Assembly: GCA_947460565.1 (NCBI GenBank)
Contig: CANHJJ010000015.1
Coordinates: 1 to 14,856, forward strand
Source: Bacteroidota bacterium
Lineage (GTDB): Bacteria; Bacteroidota; Bacteroidia; UKL13-3
Length of the DNA: 14,856 nucleotides
Direction of reading: 5' to 3'
Positions 1-7,171 of the stretch are shown here, in pieces. A program made the position numbers and the translations under genes. The notes beneath the pieces are model-generated. The model did no database searches. It had not been told where the DNA came from and saw only the letters and a program-made list of their open reading frames with translations. The stretch's first letter is position 1. Each line of letters opens with the position of its first letter.

Positions 1-263
1 GAAGGGTCCAGTCGCTTTAGTTCATAAAAGTCAGAGCATGTCTTGCCAAAATCATTATAAAATTTCTCGAAAACATCAGGCATCCAATACCAACTGGGTC
101 CCATGTCGAAGGTAAATCCTTCTGCTTCAAATTTGCGTGCACGACCTCCTATATGCCTATTTTTTTCAAAAATGGTCACCTCGTATCCGTCTTTAGCAAG
201 ATAGGAGGCTGCGCTTAATCCTGCTATGCCAGCCCCAATAACGATAATTTTCTTTTTGCTCAC
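1..263 (-). CDS. crtI: Phytoene desaturase (CrtI family), N-terminal fragment
   Basis: FAD-dependent desaturase of carotenoid biosynthesis, converting phytoene towards lycopene at the membrane. Only the first 87 codons are in the window; the rest lies beyond the left edge. The protein begins MSKKKIIVIGAGIAGLSAAS, a dinucleotide-binding Rossmann fingerprint (GxGxxG) at residues 10-15, followed about 20 residues later by the acidic end of beta-2 (IFEKN) and a GGRAR motif typical of amine-oxidase-like flavoproteins. FDMGPSWYWMPDVFE further on is characteristic of CrtI-type desaturases of Bacteroidota and separates it from generic amine oxidases. The start is GTG at 261-263: there is an in-frame TAA three codons upstream and no ATG between. 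It diverges from the lipoprotein gene at 408. No convincing promoter was found for it in the 144-bp gap. Confidence 0.88.
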   Translation of the reverse strand, partial: MSKKKIIVIGAGIAGLSAASYLAKDGYEVTIFEKNRHIGGRARKFEAEGFTFDMGPSWYWMPDVFEKFYNDFGKTCSDFYELKRLDP

Positions 264-351
264 AATTTCTTAAACAAGGTAATTTGTTGTTTGTTTCATT
301 AATAAACCCGAACTACAATAATATAGAATTATAGGTAAGTGATCGTAATTT

Positions 352-382
352 TTTGCGACCTGCATCGTTAGTCATACATTTG
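352..382 (+). promoter_or_regulatory. Bacteroidota-type promoter of the lipoprotein/EnvC-like operon
   Basis: TTTG at 352-355 (-33 box) and TACATTTG at 375-382 (-7 box, consensus TAnnTTTG) are separated by 19 bp, matching both elements and the usual spacing of primary sigma factor promoters in Bacteroidota. Transcription would start near 388, giving a leader of about 20 nt before the ATG at 408. No Shine-Dalgarno sequence precedes that ATG; the leader is A/T-rich (CCAATAAAA), as is usual in the phylum. Confidence 0.75.
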
Positions 383-407
383 TGAAATATTATACTACCC
401 AATAAAA

Positions 408-1205
408 ATGAATAAAATCCACTTTGTCATTATAAGTTTGATAGCTATTGCGTTTTTAGGTTCATGTAAAAGTAAAAAAAATTTATCAAATACCGGCAAC
501 AATACTGCCGTAATAACAGCTAAAGCCTCTATTGAAGAAACTGAAAACACCCTAAGACTCATAAAACAAAATCGTAATGACTATACCTATGTAAAAGCAG
601 ATGCTGCTGCGGCTTATAATGATGGAAAAAATGCCTATGATTTAGATGTAGAACTTGTTTGTGAAAAAGATAAATACATCTGGATGAAAGTTACAGCCAT
701 ATTCGGCATTGAAGCCGCTAGGGTGATGATAACCCCTGAAAAAATTCAGCTGTTGGATAGACTCAATCGAAAACATATTACCGCCAATTATACATACTTA
801 AAAAACTTTACAGATATTCCTCTCACCTTTGTTCAATTACAAAATATGATTGCTGGTAATGCTTTATTCGATGCAGATGCAAAACAATCAAATATTGAAA
901 TAGCGGGTGCAGAAAAGCTATTGATTTACCTATTCAACCAGAATATTCAAACCAATATTTACAATACCTCTAATTACAAAAACAGAAAGAGCATTGTTGC
1001 AGATACCATTAAAAACCAAAGCCTAGAAGTTGACTATAGCGATTATATAGCAAATGGTACAAATACAGTGCCTTCTAACATTTCTATTAACATTAAGGGC
1101 GAAAAAAATGTTGCCTGTCAATTTAAACTGAGCAATTTTGCATTTGATAAAAAAGGAGAAGTTCAATTTAGTGTTCCAAAAAGTTACCAAGAAATTCAGT
1201 ATTAA
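408..1205 (+). CDS. DUF4292 family lipoprotein
   Basis: Predicted 265-aa lipoprotein. Residues 1-20 form a signal peptide ending in the lipobox LGSC, so Cys20 would be acylated and the protein anchored to a membrane on the periplasmic side or at the surface. The mature part has strand-rich blocks such as YTYVKADAAAAY and KYIWMKVTAIFGIEAARVMI, matching what I recall of the Bacteroidota family DUF4292, whose fold resembles the lipoprotein carriers LolA/LolB; a role in moving lipid or lipoprotein is inferred only from that. Its end overlaps the start of the EnvC-like gene by 35 nt, and this order (DUF4292 then EnvC/M23-like) is a recurrent one in the phylum, so the two are likely co-transcribed from the promoter at 352-382. 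No catalytic residues are evident. Confidence 0.82.
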   Translation: MNKIHFVIISLIAIAFLGSCKSKKNLSNTGNNTAVITAKASIEETENTLRLIKQNRNDYTYVKADAAAAYNDGKNAYDLDVELVCEKDKYIWMKVTAIFGIEAARVMITPEKIQLLDRLNRKHITANYTYLKNFTDIPLTFVQLQNMIAGNALFDADAKQSNIEIAGAEKLLIYLFNQNIQTNIYNTSNYKNRKSIVADTIKNQSLEVDYSDYIANGTNTVPSNISINIKGEKNVACQFKLSNFAFDKKGEVQFSVPKSYQEIQY

Positions 1206-2496
1206 GTTTATTTTGTTAATAGCTTTTAGCTGCGGGCTAATGGCTATGCCTATATATGCCCAAAAATACAACAAAAAGAAGCAAGAATTAGAGCAAAAAA
1301 GAAAAGAATTACAACAGAAAATTGAAGAAACCAAAAGGGTTTTAGAAGAAACTAAAAAGAAACAAAATACGAGTCTTCAAACTTTGAATACTATTTCGGC
1401 TCAAATAAAAACCCGCGAAAAAGTAATAAATAACATCGGTCAACAAATATTTGAATTAGCCCTAGAAATTGATGAAAGTAGAAAGCAGGTTGAGGTATTA
1501 AAGGCCGATGTGGTTAACCTCAAAAAAGACTATGCTGATAACATTCTTTTGGCATACAAAAGCCACTCTTCTATAGACAAAATCATTTTCATATTTAACG
1601 CTAAAGATTTTAACCAAGCAGTTAAACGAATCAAATATCTGCAACAATTTAACGACTACCGAAGGCAACAAGCGCACTTGATCCTAAACACTCAAAAGTC
1701 GATTATTGAAACCATCAATGAAATGATTGCACTTAAAAGGCAGAAGATGGATTTGGCTGGAATTAAAGAAGAAGAGAAAAAAGAGCTAGAAGTTGATAAA
1801 AAAGAAGAAAATCAAGTATTAAATCAACTCTCAGCCAAAGAAAGCGATCTGAGAAAAGAGATTAGCAATAACGAAAAAGCTGCCAATAAATTAACACAGG
1901 CACTTGCCCAATTAATTGCTAAAGAAATTGAAGAAGCCCGTGCCCGAGAAGAGGCTAGGCGGGTTGCAGAAGAAGCCCGCTTATCAAAATTGAACCCCAA
2001 GAAAAATGGTGTAATCATTAAAAAGGATACCAAAAAAACAGAGTCAAATACGTTTGTTCAATCGCCTGAATCCTTAAAACTAAGCAACGATTTTGTGAGC
2101 AACAAAGGACGACTGCCTTGGCCTGTTGATAATGGCTACATAAGCGAAGGCTTTGGTGTGCATTCCCATGCAACCCTAAAAGGAGTAAAAACCAATAACA
2201 ATGGAGTTAATATCTCCGTAAGGAAAGGTACGAGTGCACGTGCCATTTTTGGAGGCGCAGTAAAAGCCATTTTCTCCGTTCCAGGCATGGAAAAGGTTGT
2301 GTTGATTAATCATGGTGAATATTATTCAGTATATGCCAATTTGCAAAATGTAAGTGTGAAGATTGGAGAAAAACTTGTCACCAAGCAAAGCATAGGGGAG
2401 GTTTATACCAACGAACAAGAAAACAAAACCGAAATTCATATTGAGATTTATAAGCAAAAGCAAATGCAAAATCCTGAATTGTGGCTAAGAGACTAA
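1171..2496 (+). CDS. EnvC-like murein hydrolase activator (coiled coil + degenerate LytM domain)
   Basis: Exported protein of 441 aa. Residues 1-31 are a signal peptide (basic start, hydrophobic core ILLIAFSCGLMAM, then YAQ). Residues about 34-270 are Lys/Glu/Gln-rich heptad sequence, i.e. long coiled coils. Residues about 315-441 are an M23/LytM domain. The zinc-binding positions are replaced: the HxxxD motif reads N343-NGV-N347, YAH reads YAN (Asn390), and HxH reads E421-I-H423. The domain is therefore expected not to cut peptidoglycan but, like EnvC/NlpD, to activate an amidase during division. The start is uncertain: no ATG precedes the signal peptide. GTG at 1171 gives a normal signal peptide and has AAAGGAG at 1152-1158 ahead of it; TTG at 1138 or 1144 in the same frame are alternatives. 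It overlaps the lipoprotein gene by 35 nt. Confidence 0.83.
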   Translation: MFQKVTKKFSIKFILLIAFSCGLMAMPIYAQKYNKKKQELEQKRKELQQKIEETKRVLEETKKKQNTSLQTLNTISAQIKTREKVINNIGQQIFELALEIDESRKQVEVLKADVVNLKKDYADNILLAYKSHSSIDKIIFIFNAKDFNQAVKRIKYLQQFNDYRRQQAHLILNTQKSIIETINEMIALKRQKMDLAGIKEEEKKELEVDKKEENQVLNQLSAKESDLRKEISNNEKAANKLTQALAQLIAKEIEEARAREEARRVAEEARLSKLNPKKNGVIIKKDTKKTESNTFVQSPESLKLSNDFVSNKGRLPWPVDNGYISEGFGVHSHATLKGVKTNNNGVNISVRKGTSARAIFGGAVKAIFSVPGMEKVVLINHGEYYSVYANLQNVSVKIGEKLVTKQSIGEVYTNEQENKTEIHIEIYKQKQMQNPELWLRD

Positions 2497-2559
2497 TTAC
2501 AAATCTCAACCATACAAATTTTAAAGAAATTTTTACATCTTTGAAAAAAATAAATAAAA

Positions 2560-3354
2560 ATGAAAAAAATCGTACAATCTTCTTTTTTAATTGCCTTAAT
2601 TTCTATCACATCAATCACAATTAGTATCTCAGAGCCTTCTGGAGCTCCAGCTAAATCCTCAGGTGGTCCATCGGAAGCCGGTGCAACTTGTGGTCAAAGT
2701 GGGTGCCACAACAATACCGCTGCTCCTAAAACGGGCATTATTACTAGCGATATTCCTGCAAGTGGATACATCGCAGGAGCAACCTATAATATGACGGTAA
2801 CTGTTACTGGCTCTGGTAGAAAAGGTTTTCAGGTGTCAGCCCAAAAAACGGATGGTACTTTTTTAGGAACTTTTACAGCTGGAACTGGTAGCAAGTTATA
2901 TTCAACAAACTATGTAACCCAAAGTTCAGCAATCTCAGCCTCACCCGCTAAATGGACCTTCAAATGGACAGCCCCTGCCAAAGGAACAGGTGCAGTTGAT
3001 TTCTATGGTGCTTTTGCTGTTACAAGATTTTCAACATTCACGGATAAATATTCAGTTCAAGAAAGCGCATCAAGTGGAATAACTGAAGCAGCTTCTAACA
3101 TTAACATGACTGTGTATCCAAATCCACTGCAAGAAAACATCAACTTAAGCTTTGAATTGCAAGAAAACACTGCTGTTTCAGCACAACTAATTAGCATGGA
3201 TGGTAAATCTTCGTTTGATTTATATAACTCAAATTTGCTTGTTGGTAAACATAACTTGAACCTATCAAAACCTGAAGCATTGCAAGCAGGTATTTACTTT
3301 TTACAACTAAACTTAGACAATAAGCAAGTAGTGAAAAAAGTATTTGTGGATTAA
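2560..3354 (+). CDS. Secreted protein with choice-of-anchor V-type domain and T9SS type A sorting domain
   Basis: 264-aa secreted protein. Residues 1-24 are a signal peptide. Residues about 26-165 resemble the choice-of-anchor V domain: a small-residue-rich start (SGAPAKSSGGPSEAGA), a Cys-x4-Cys-His motif (C44, C49, H50), then beta strands ending with KWTFKWTAPAKGTGAVDFYG. Residues about 183-264 are a T9SS type A sorting domain with YPNP at 186-189, GIYFLQL and the terminal KQVVKKVFVD, so the protein is expected to cross the outer membrane by type IX secretion and be attached to the surface or released. The Cys-x4-Cys-His motif could hold metal or haem, but its single copy and long spacing make this speculative. 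ATG start; CATCTTTG at 2536-2543 resembles a -7 box without a clear -33 partner. It is monocistronic in appearance, with a terminator right behind it. Confidence 0.8.
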   Translation: MKKIVQSSFLIALISITSITISISEPSGAPAKSSGGPSEAGATCGQSGCHNNTAAPKTGIITSDIPASGYIAGATYNMTVTVTGSGRKGFQVSAQKTDGTFLGTFTAGTGSKLYSTNYVTQSSAISASPAKWTFKWTAPAKGTGAVDFYGAFAVTRFSTFTDKYSVQESASSGITEAASNINMTVYPNPLQENINLSFELQENTAVSAQLISMDGKSSFDLYNSNLLVGKHNLNLSKPEALQAGIYFLQLNLDNKQVVKKVFVD

Positions 3355-3374
3355 TAATATTATTATTTATGAGG

Positions 3375-3417
3375 TGCCATGTTGTAATTTGCCATTGCAA
3401 CATGGCATTTTTATTTT
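3375..3417 (+). terminator. Rho-independent terminator after the T9SS-secreted protein gene
   Basis: Left arm 3375-3387 (TGCCATGTTGTAA) pairs with right arm 3395-3407 (TTGCAACATGGCA): ten perfect pairs plus three inner pairs, one of them G-T, with a 7-nt loop. A T-rich tail TTTTTATTTT (3408-3417) follows. The tail runs into the likely TTG start codon (3416-3418) of meaB, an unusual arrangement described under findings. Confidence 0.8.
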
Positions 3418-4318
3418 GGAGAAATCAGACATCATAGCAAAACTTACAGAAGGAGATAGGCGGGCTTTAGCCCGCGTCATTTCATGGGTTGAAAACGAAA
3501 GCCAAGGCTATGACGAGCTGCTTCAGCAGCTTCATTTCAACAAAAACATTCCTATCATTGGCATAACAGGTCCACCAGGTGCAGGTAAAAGCACTTTAAT
3601 AAATGCCTACACCAAATACCTTGTAGAACAAAATAAAAAAGTAGCCATCATTGCGGTTGACCCAAGTTCACCCTTCAACAAAGGAGCGCTTATGGGAGAC
3701 CGCTTGCGCATGAGTGAGCATTTTTTGCATCCTAATGTATTCATTAGAAGTATGGCTACCAGAGGAAGTCTTGGTGGCCTAGCACCAAAAATATTTGAAG
3801 TAGCAGATGTTATTCGTGCTTCAAATTTTGATTGTATCATCATCGAAACGGTGGGGGTAGGCCAAAGTGAAGTGGAGATAGCAGCCCTTGCAGATACCAC
3901 CGTTTTGGTGCTAGTGCCAGAGGCTGGTGACGATATACAAACCATTAAAAGTGGTGTGATGGAGGTGGCTGATATATATGTGCTAAATAAAGCTGATAGA
4001 GATGGTGCTAATACCTTTTTTAAAAATTTAACCTTACTGGCCCAAAACAACATGAGCGAGTTTTGGGAGGCACCCGTAGTGAAAACCATAGCCTCAAAGT
4101 ACGAGGGTATAAATGAGTTGGATGAAGCCATCAATAAACATTTCATATCACAACATAACACCCAAAGACGCTTGCATTTATTAGCAGAAAAGGCGTTGTT
4201 ATTTATCAAAAACCTTCGCAGCAAAGATGTTCATATAGAACAAATAGCAATAGAATTAGAAGAAGTTTACCAAAACGAAAACTTTAATATCTATCGCTTT
4301 GTTAATAAATACATATAA
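3416..4318 (+). CDS. meaB: MeaB/ArgK family GTPase, methylmalonyl-CoA mutase chaperone
   Basis: Cytoplasmic G3E-type P-loop GTPase, 300 aa from the chosen start. The family protects and reloads the adenosylcobalamin-dependent methylmalonyl-CoA mutase. Visible motifs: Walker A GPPGAGKS at 52-59, the DPSSPFNKGALMGDR switch region at about 82-96, RGSLGG at 116-121, the Walker B/switch II segment ETVGVGQSE at 144-152, and the guanine-specificity motif NKAD at 191-194. These are all intact. The older name ArgK (arginine transport kinase) is considered a misassignment. The frame is open further upstream to a TTG at 3344, but that would put 24 extra residues inside the preceding gene and terminator hairpin; TTG at 3416 yields MEKSDIIAKLTEGDRRALAR, the usual family N terminus. 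The mutase genes are not in the window. An oxidoreductase gene follows after 8 bp and is probably co-transcribed. Confidence 0.9.
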   Translation: MEKSDIIAKLTEGDRRALARVISWVENESQGYDELLQQLHFNKNIPIIGITGPPGAGKSTLINAYTKYLVEQNKKVAIIAVDPSSPFNKGALMGDRLRMSEHFLHPNVFIRSMATRGSLGGLAPKIFEVADVIRASNFDCIIIETVGVGQSEVEIAALADTTVLVLVPEAGDDIQTIKSGVMEVADIYVLNKADRDGANTFFKNLTLLAQNNMSEFWEAPVVKTIASKYEGINELDEAINKHFISQHNTQRRLHLLAEKALLFIKNLRSKDVHIEQIAIELEEVYQNENFNIYRFVNKYI

Positions 4319-4326
4319 ATTTATAC

Positions 4327-4899
4327 ATGAAAATAGCCATTCTTTCGGGCTCTGCAAGAGCCAATAACAATACATTGCGAGTAGCCAAAGCACTTTCAAA
4401 TACCCTAGTATCCCATGATGTAAGCATTATTGATTTTACTCAATATGATATTCCTTTAATAGTTCAGGGCACTTTAAACAAAGAAACATTAACTGGATTC
4501 CAAAGTCAATTGATTCAAGCATTAGATGAGGCACAAATTGTGATTACACTTTCACCTGAATACAATTGGAGTATCACCCCTGAATTGCTAAACATGTACC
4601 ATGCCTTAGGGGTTAAAGATTTTGCCCATTTATTTCATAATAAAGTTTTTGCCTTTGTGGGTGTTTCTGCCGGTCGCGGAGGAAAAGCTCCTTGTCTACA
4701 AATGATGCAAATTTGCAACAAGGTTGTAAGCTTCACAGCTGGCCTTTCAGTGGTTTCATCCAAAATATTTGAATCACATGAAACCAAAAATGTATTAGAT
4801 GAAAATGGTAACTCAACTGGAAATGTCATGTACGACAAAGGTTTGCAAGACTTCACCAATTATACACTAGCAGTAGCAAATAGATGGTTTAACCAATAA
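4327..4899 (+). CDS. NADPH-dependent FMN reductase family protein (flavodoxin-like fold)
   Basis: 190-aa cytoplasmic flavoprotein of the NADPH-dependent FMN reductase / NAD(P)H:quinone oxidoreductase family, normal in length. Residues 1-20 carry the phosphate-binding turn of the flavodoxin-like fold ([13 protein letters not shown]). [14 protein letters not shown] (76-89) corresponds to the PEYN motif that contacts FMN and supports dimer formation, and [11 protein letters not shown] (112-122) fits the second flavin loop. Family members reduce free flavins, quinones, azo compounds or chromate with NAD(P)H; the natural substrate cannot be read from sequence. ATG start 8 bp behind the meaB stop, so a two-gene operon is likely, although no functional link with meaB is obvious. 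No clear terminator follows it. Confidence 0.85.
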   Translation: MKIAILSGSARANNNTLRVAKALSNTLVSHDVSIIDFTQYDIPLIVQGTLNKETLTGFQSQLIQALDEAQIVITLSPEYNWSITPELLNMYHALGVKDFAHLFHNKVFAFVGVSAGRGGKAPCLQMMQICNKVVSFTAGLSVVSSKIFESHETKNVLDENGNSTGNVMYDKGLQDFTNYTLAVANRWFNQ

Positions 4900-4949
4900 A
4901 TCAATATGTAGGGTTTGGGCTAAAAGTCAAAAACTGAACAAAAATCATC

Positions 4950-4979
4950 ATTGCACTTTTCGGTATTCTGTTAATTTTG
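4950..4979 (+). promoter_or_regulatory. Probable Bacteroidota-type promoter of fumC
   Basis: ATTG at 4950-4953 and TAATTTTG at 4972-4979 (matching TAnnTTTG) are 18 bp apart. Transcription would begin near 4985, about 18 nt before the fumC ATG at 5003. The -33 half is a three-of-four match, so this is somewhat weaker than the promoter at 352-382. Confidence 0.6.
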
Positions 4980-5002
4980 TCAACTTTATATACCTAAACA
5001 AA

Positions 5003-6397
5003 ATGACATACAGAATAGAACACGATACCATGGGCGAAGTGAAAGTGCCTGTTGAAAAATATTGGGGAGCACAAACAGAACGCAGTCGCCAAAATTTTAA
5101 GATAGGTCCTGAGGCTAGCATGCCCAAAGAAATCATTTATGCTTTTGCCTATTTGAAAAAAGCTGCAGCACACGCCAATACTGAATTAGGTGTTTTACCT
5201 AATGAAAAATGTGAGCTAATCAGCAAGGTATGTGACGAAATATTAAACGGTATGCACGATGGCGAATTTCCGTTGGTTATCTGGCAAACAGGCAGCGGCA
5301 CACAAAGCAACATGAATAGCAATGAAGTGATTGCTAACCGCGCACATGTTATCAATGGTGGCAATTTGATGGACGACAAGAAGGTACTTCATCCAAATGA
5401 TGATGTAAACAAATCTCAATCATCAAACGATACGTACCCCACTGCTATGCACATTGCAGCCTACAAACAAACGGTTGAAATTACCATTCCAGGTATGGAA
5501 TTGTTGCGTGATACTTTGGACAAAAAAGCCAAAGACTTCATGCAAATAGTAAAAACAGGTCGTACCCATTTTATGGATGCAACACCTCTTACATTGGGCC
5601 AAGAATTTTCGGGTTATGTGCAACAAATCAATAACTCACTTAGAGCCATTAAAAACGCCCTTGAGATGGTTTTAGAATTGGCTTTAGGAGGCACTGCAGT
5701 TGGTACTGGATTGAATGCACCAAAAGGATATGATGTGCTAGTAGCTAAAAAAATTGCTGAGTTTACAGGCTATCCTTTTGTAACTGCTCCTAACAAGTTT
5801 GAAGCATTGGCAGCGCATGATGCCATGGTAGAATTGAGTGGTGCTTTAAAACGCAGTGCGGTAGCATTGATGAAAATTGCCAATGATATCAGAATGCTAT
5901 CAAGCGGACCTCGCAGTGGAATTGGAGAAATCGTTATACCAGATAATGAACCAGGTTCGAGTATTATGCCAGGCAAAGTGAACCCAACCCAACCAGAAGC
6001 CATGACCATGGTTTGTGCGCAAGTAATGGGCAATGATGTAGCAGTAAGTGTTGGTGGGATGAGCGGTCATTTTGAATTAAATGTTTTCAAACCAGTAATT
6101 GCTTATAATGTATTACAAAGCGCCCGATTAATTGGTGATGCTTGTGTGAGTTTCAATGATAAATGTGCAGTGGGTATTGAACCTAATACAGATATTATCA
6201 AACGTCATTTAGAAAACAGTTTGATGCTTGTTACCGCATTAAACCCTCATATCGGTTACGAAAATGCAGCAAAAATTGCAAAGAAAGCACACAAAGAAAA
6301 CAAAACCTTGCGCGAAGCAGCAGTTGAATTAGGCTTGCTAACAAGCGAACAATTTACCGAATGGGTAAGACCAGAAAACATGGTTGGTAACCTTTAG
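5003..6397 (+). CDS. fumC: Fumarate hydratase, class II
   Basis: Iron-independent fumarase of the TCA cycle, interconverting fumarate and (S)-malate; homotetramer in the cytoplasm. The 464-aa length is normal for the family. Conserved features in order: WGAQTERS near 21-28, [13 protein letters not shown] (97-109), the SSND motif at 140-143, [17 protein letters not shown] with the active-site His189, and the fumarase/aspartase superfamily signature [11 protein letters not shown] at 318-328 on the mobile loop containing the catalytic Ser. Aspartate ammonia-lyase shares the fold, but the N terminus ([13 protein letters not shown]) and the overall pattern favour fumarase. ATG start without Shine-Dalgarno, behind its own promoter; a hairpin follows the stop. 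It appears monocistronic. Confidence 0.96.
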   Translation: MTYRIEHDTMGEVKVPVEKYWGAQTERSRQNFKIGPEASMPKEIIYAFAYLKKAAAHANTELGVLPNEKCELISKVCDEILNGMHDGEFPLVIWQTGSGTQSNMNSNEVIANRAHVINGGNLMDDKKVLHPNDDVNKSQSSNDTYPTAMHIAAYKQTVEITIPGMELLRDTLDKKAKDFMQIVKTGRTHFMDATPLTLGQEFSGYVQQINNSLRAIKNALEMVLELALGGTAVGTGLNAPKGYDVLVAKKIAEFTGYPFVTAPNKFEALAAHDAMVELSGALKRSAVALMKIANDIRMLSSGPRSGIGEIVIPDNEPGSSIMPGKVNPTQPEAMTMVCAQVMGNDVAVSVGGMSGHFELNVFKPVIAYNVLQSARLIGDACVSFNDKCAVGIEPNTDIIKRHLENSLMLVTALNPHIGYENAAKIAKKAHKENKTLREAAVELGLLTSEQFTEWVRPENMVGNL

Positions 6398-6407
6398 GAA
6401 TATTTTT

Positions 6408-6446
6408 ATAGGAAAGCTTGCCAATTTATATCGGCAGCTTTTCTAT
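6408..6446 (+). terminator. Hairpin at the convergent end of fumC and the outer-membrane protein gene
   Basis: ATAGGAAAGCTTGCC (6408-6422) pairs with GGCAGCTTTTCTAT (6433-6446), with one bulged T and one G-T pair around a 10-nt loop. The right arm is itself T-rich (CTTTTCTAT), so it can serve fumC as a terminator, though a long separate T tract is lacking. The right arm covers the TAG stop (6443-6445) of the minus-strand gene, so one structure probably ends transcripts from both directions. Confidence 0.55.
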
Positions 6447-7171
6447 AATAAATAATATATGCCTAACTTCAGTGTACAGAAGTTATTAATGAAATTGGCA
6501 AACAAGGCCTTAGATATCATTCTATCTGAAGCTGAATTGTTTGATTCTTTTGTAACAAATCCAGCAACCCCTCTAAAATAAATGGATAAATTTACACCCG
6601 TTTCTAGCACTATTTTATCTTTAAAAACCCTTCTAATGCCATATTCGGAGGTTAATCCAAAATCCAATGCGTTACCTGTTTTATATACATTGTTATATGT
6701 ATCTATAGATTCTACATCAGCCAAAATCAACACAACATTAGATCCAAAATATCTTCCAACAGGCGCAGTTGCAAGACTTTTTGTTAACCCAAATGAATAA
6801 GTTGTAAAAGAGGCTCGTGCATATTTAAATGGATTTCCCTGGGTTACACCTTCAGGGTCATAATTATAAGCACCACTATTTTTAGAAGATGTGCTAACTC
6901 CAATTCGCTGGTAATAAATATCAAATTGCAAAGTTTTATTTTCTGTAATTACGTATTTAATGCCACCTCCCAATCTAAGTGGGGCTAAAAATCTATTTAT
7001 TTCCTCTCCATCATAATTTACGGTTGTTCTATCAAACATTAACAAATTAGAATAGGTAGGTGAATAACACCCACTGATACCAAACATAAACTTCTTGCCC
7101 ATGTATCCGGGGGCTTGACCTAAGCAAATATTACTAATAAATAGTAAAGATATAATTCTTAATTGTCTCAC
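6443..7171 (-). CDS. Probable outer-membrane beta-barrel protein, unknown family
   Basis: 242-aa exported protein. Residues 1-19 are a signal peptide (IISLLFISNICLGQ). The mature part alternates polar and hydrophobic residues in short strands with glycine/aromatic ends (KKFMFGISG, LGGGIKYVI, TLQFDIYYQRIG, FTTYSFGLTKSL, IVLETGVNLSIYF) and finishes with CTLKLGIYYLL, the aromatic/hydrophobic ending usual for porin-like barrels. About eight such strands can be counted by eye, which suggests a small barrel in the outer membrane. I do not recognise a specific family. GTG start overlaps the stop of the M48 peptidase gene in GTGA (7168-7171), so translation is probably coupled. It is the last gene of the minus-strand operon; the hairpin at 6408-6446 would end it. 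It may be a client or partner of the peptidase, but this rests on position only. Confidence 0.6.
   Translation of the reverse strand: MRQLRIISLLFISNICLGQAPGYMGKKFMFGISGCYSPTYSNLLMFDRTTVNYDGEEINRFLAPLRLGGGIKYVITENKTLQFDIYYQRIGVSTSSKNSGAYNYDPEGVTQGNPFKYARASFTTYSFGLTKSLATAPVGRYFGSNVVLILADVESIDTYNNVYKTGNALDFGLTSEYGIRRVFKDKIVLETGVNLSIYFRGVAGFVTKESNNSASDRMISKALFANFINNFCTLKLGIYYLL

Noticed and set aside
1023..1334. Minus-strand 103-aa frame across the lipoprotein/EnvC-like junction
   Set aside because: Phe/Cys/Ile-rich translation of antisense AT-rich DNA covering two convincing coding regions; no independent support.
2534..2543. Possible -7 promoter box (TACATCTTTG) before the T9SS-secreted protein gene
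   Set aside because: The spacing inside the box does not fit TAnnTTTG cleanly and no TTG lies at the -33 distance; mentioned in the gene entry but not annotated as a promoter.
3344..3415. Upstream extension of meaB to TTG 3344
   Set aside because: It would encode residues read through the preceding gene's end and a terminator hairpin (Cys-Cys-Asn-Leu-Pro-rich), unlike the MeaB N terminus.
3607..4224. A 205-aa minus-strand frame opposite meaB
   Set aside because: It lies wholly antisense to a gene with full GTPase motifs, has low-complexity Ser/Ala/Leu composition and no domain; a codon-bias shadow.
5770..6033. Minus-strand frame opposite fumC
   Set aside because: Antisense to the most conserved part of fumarase, with no start signal or recognisable product.
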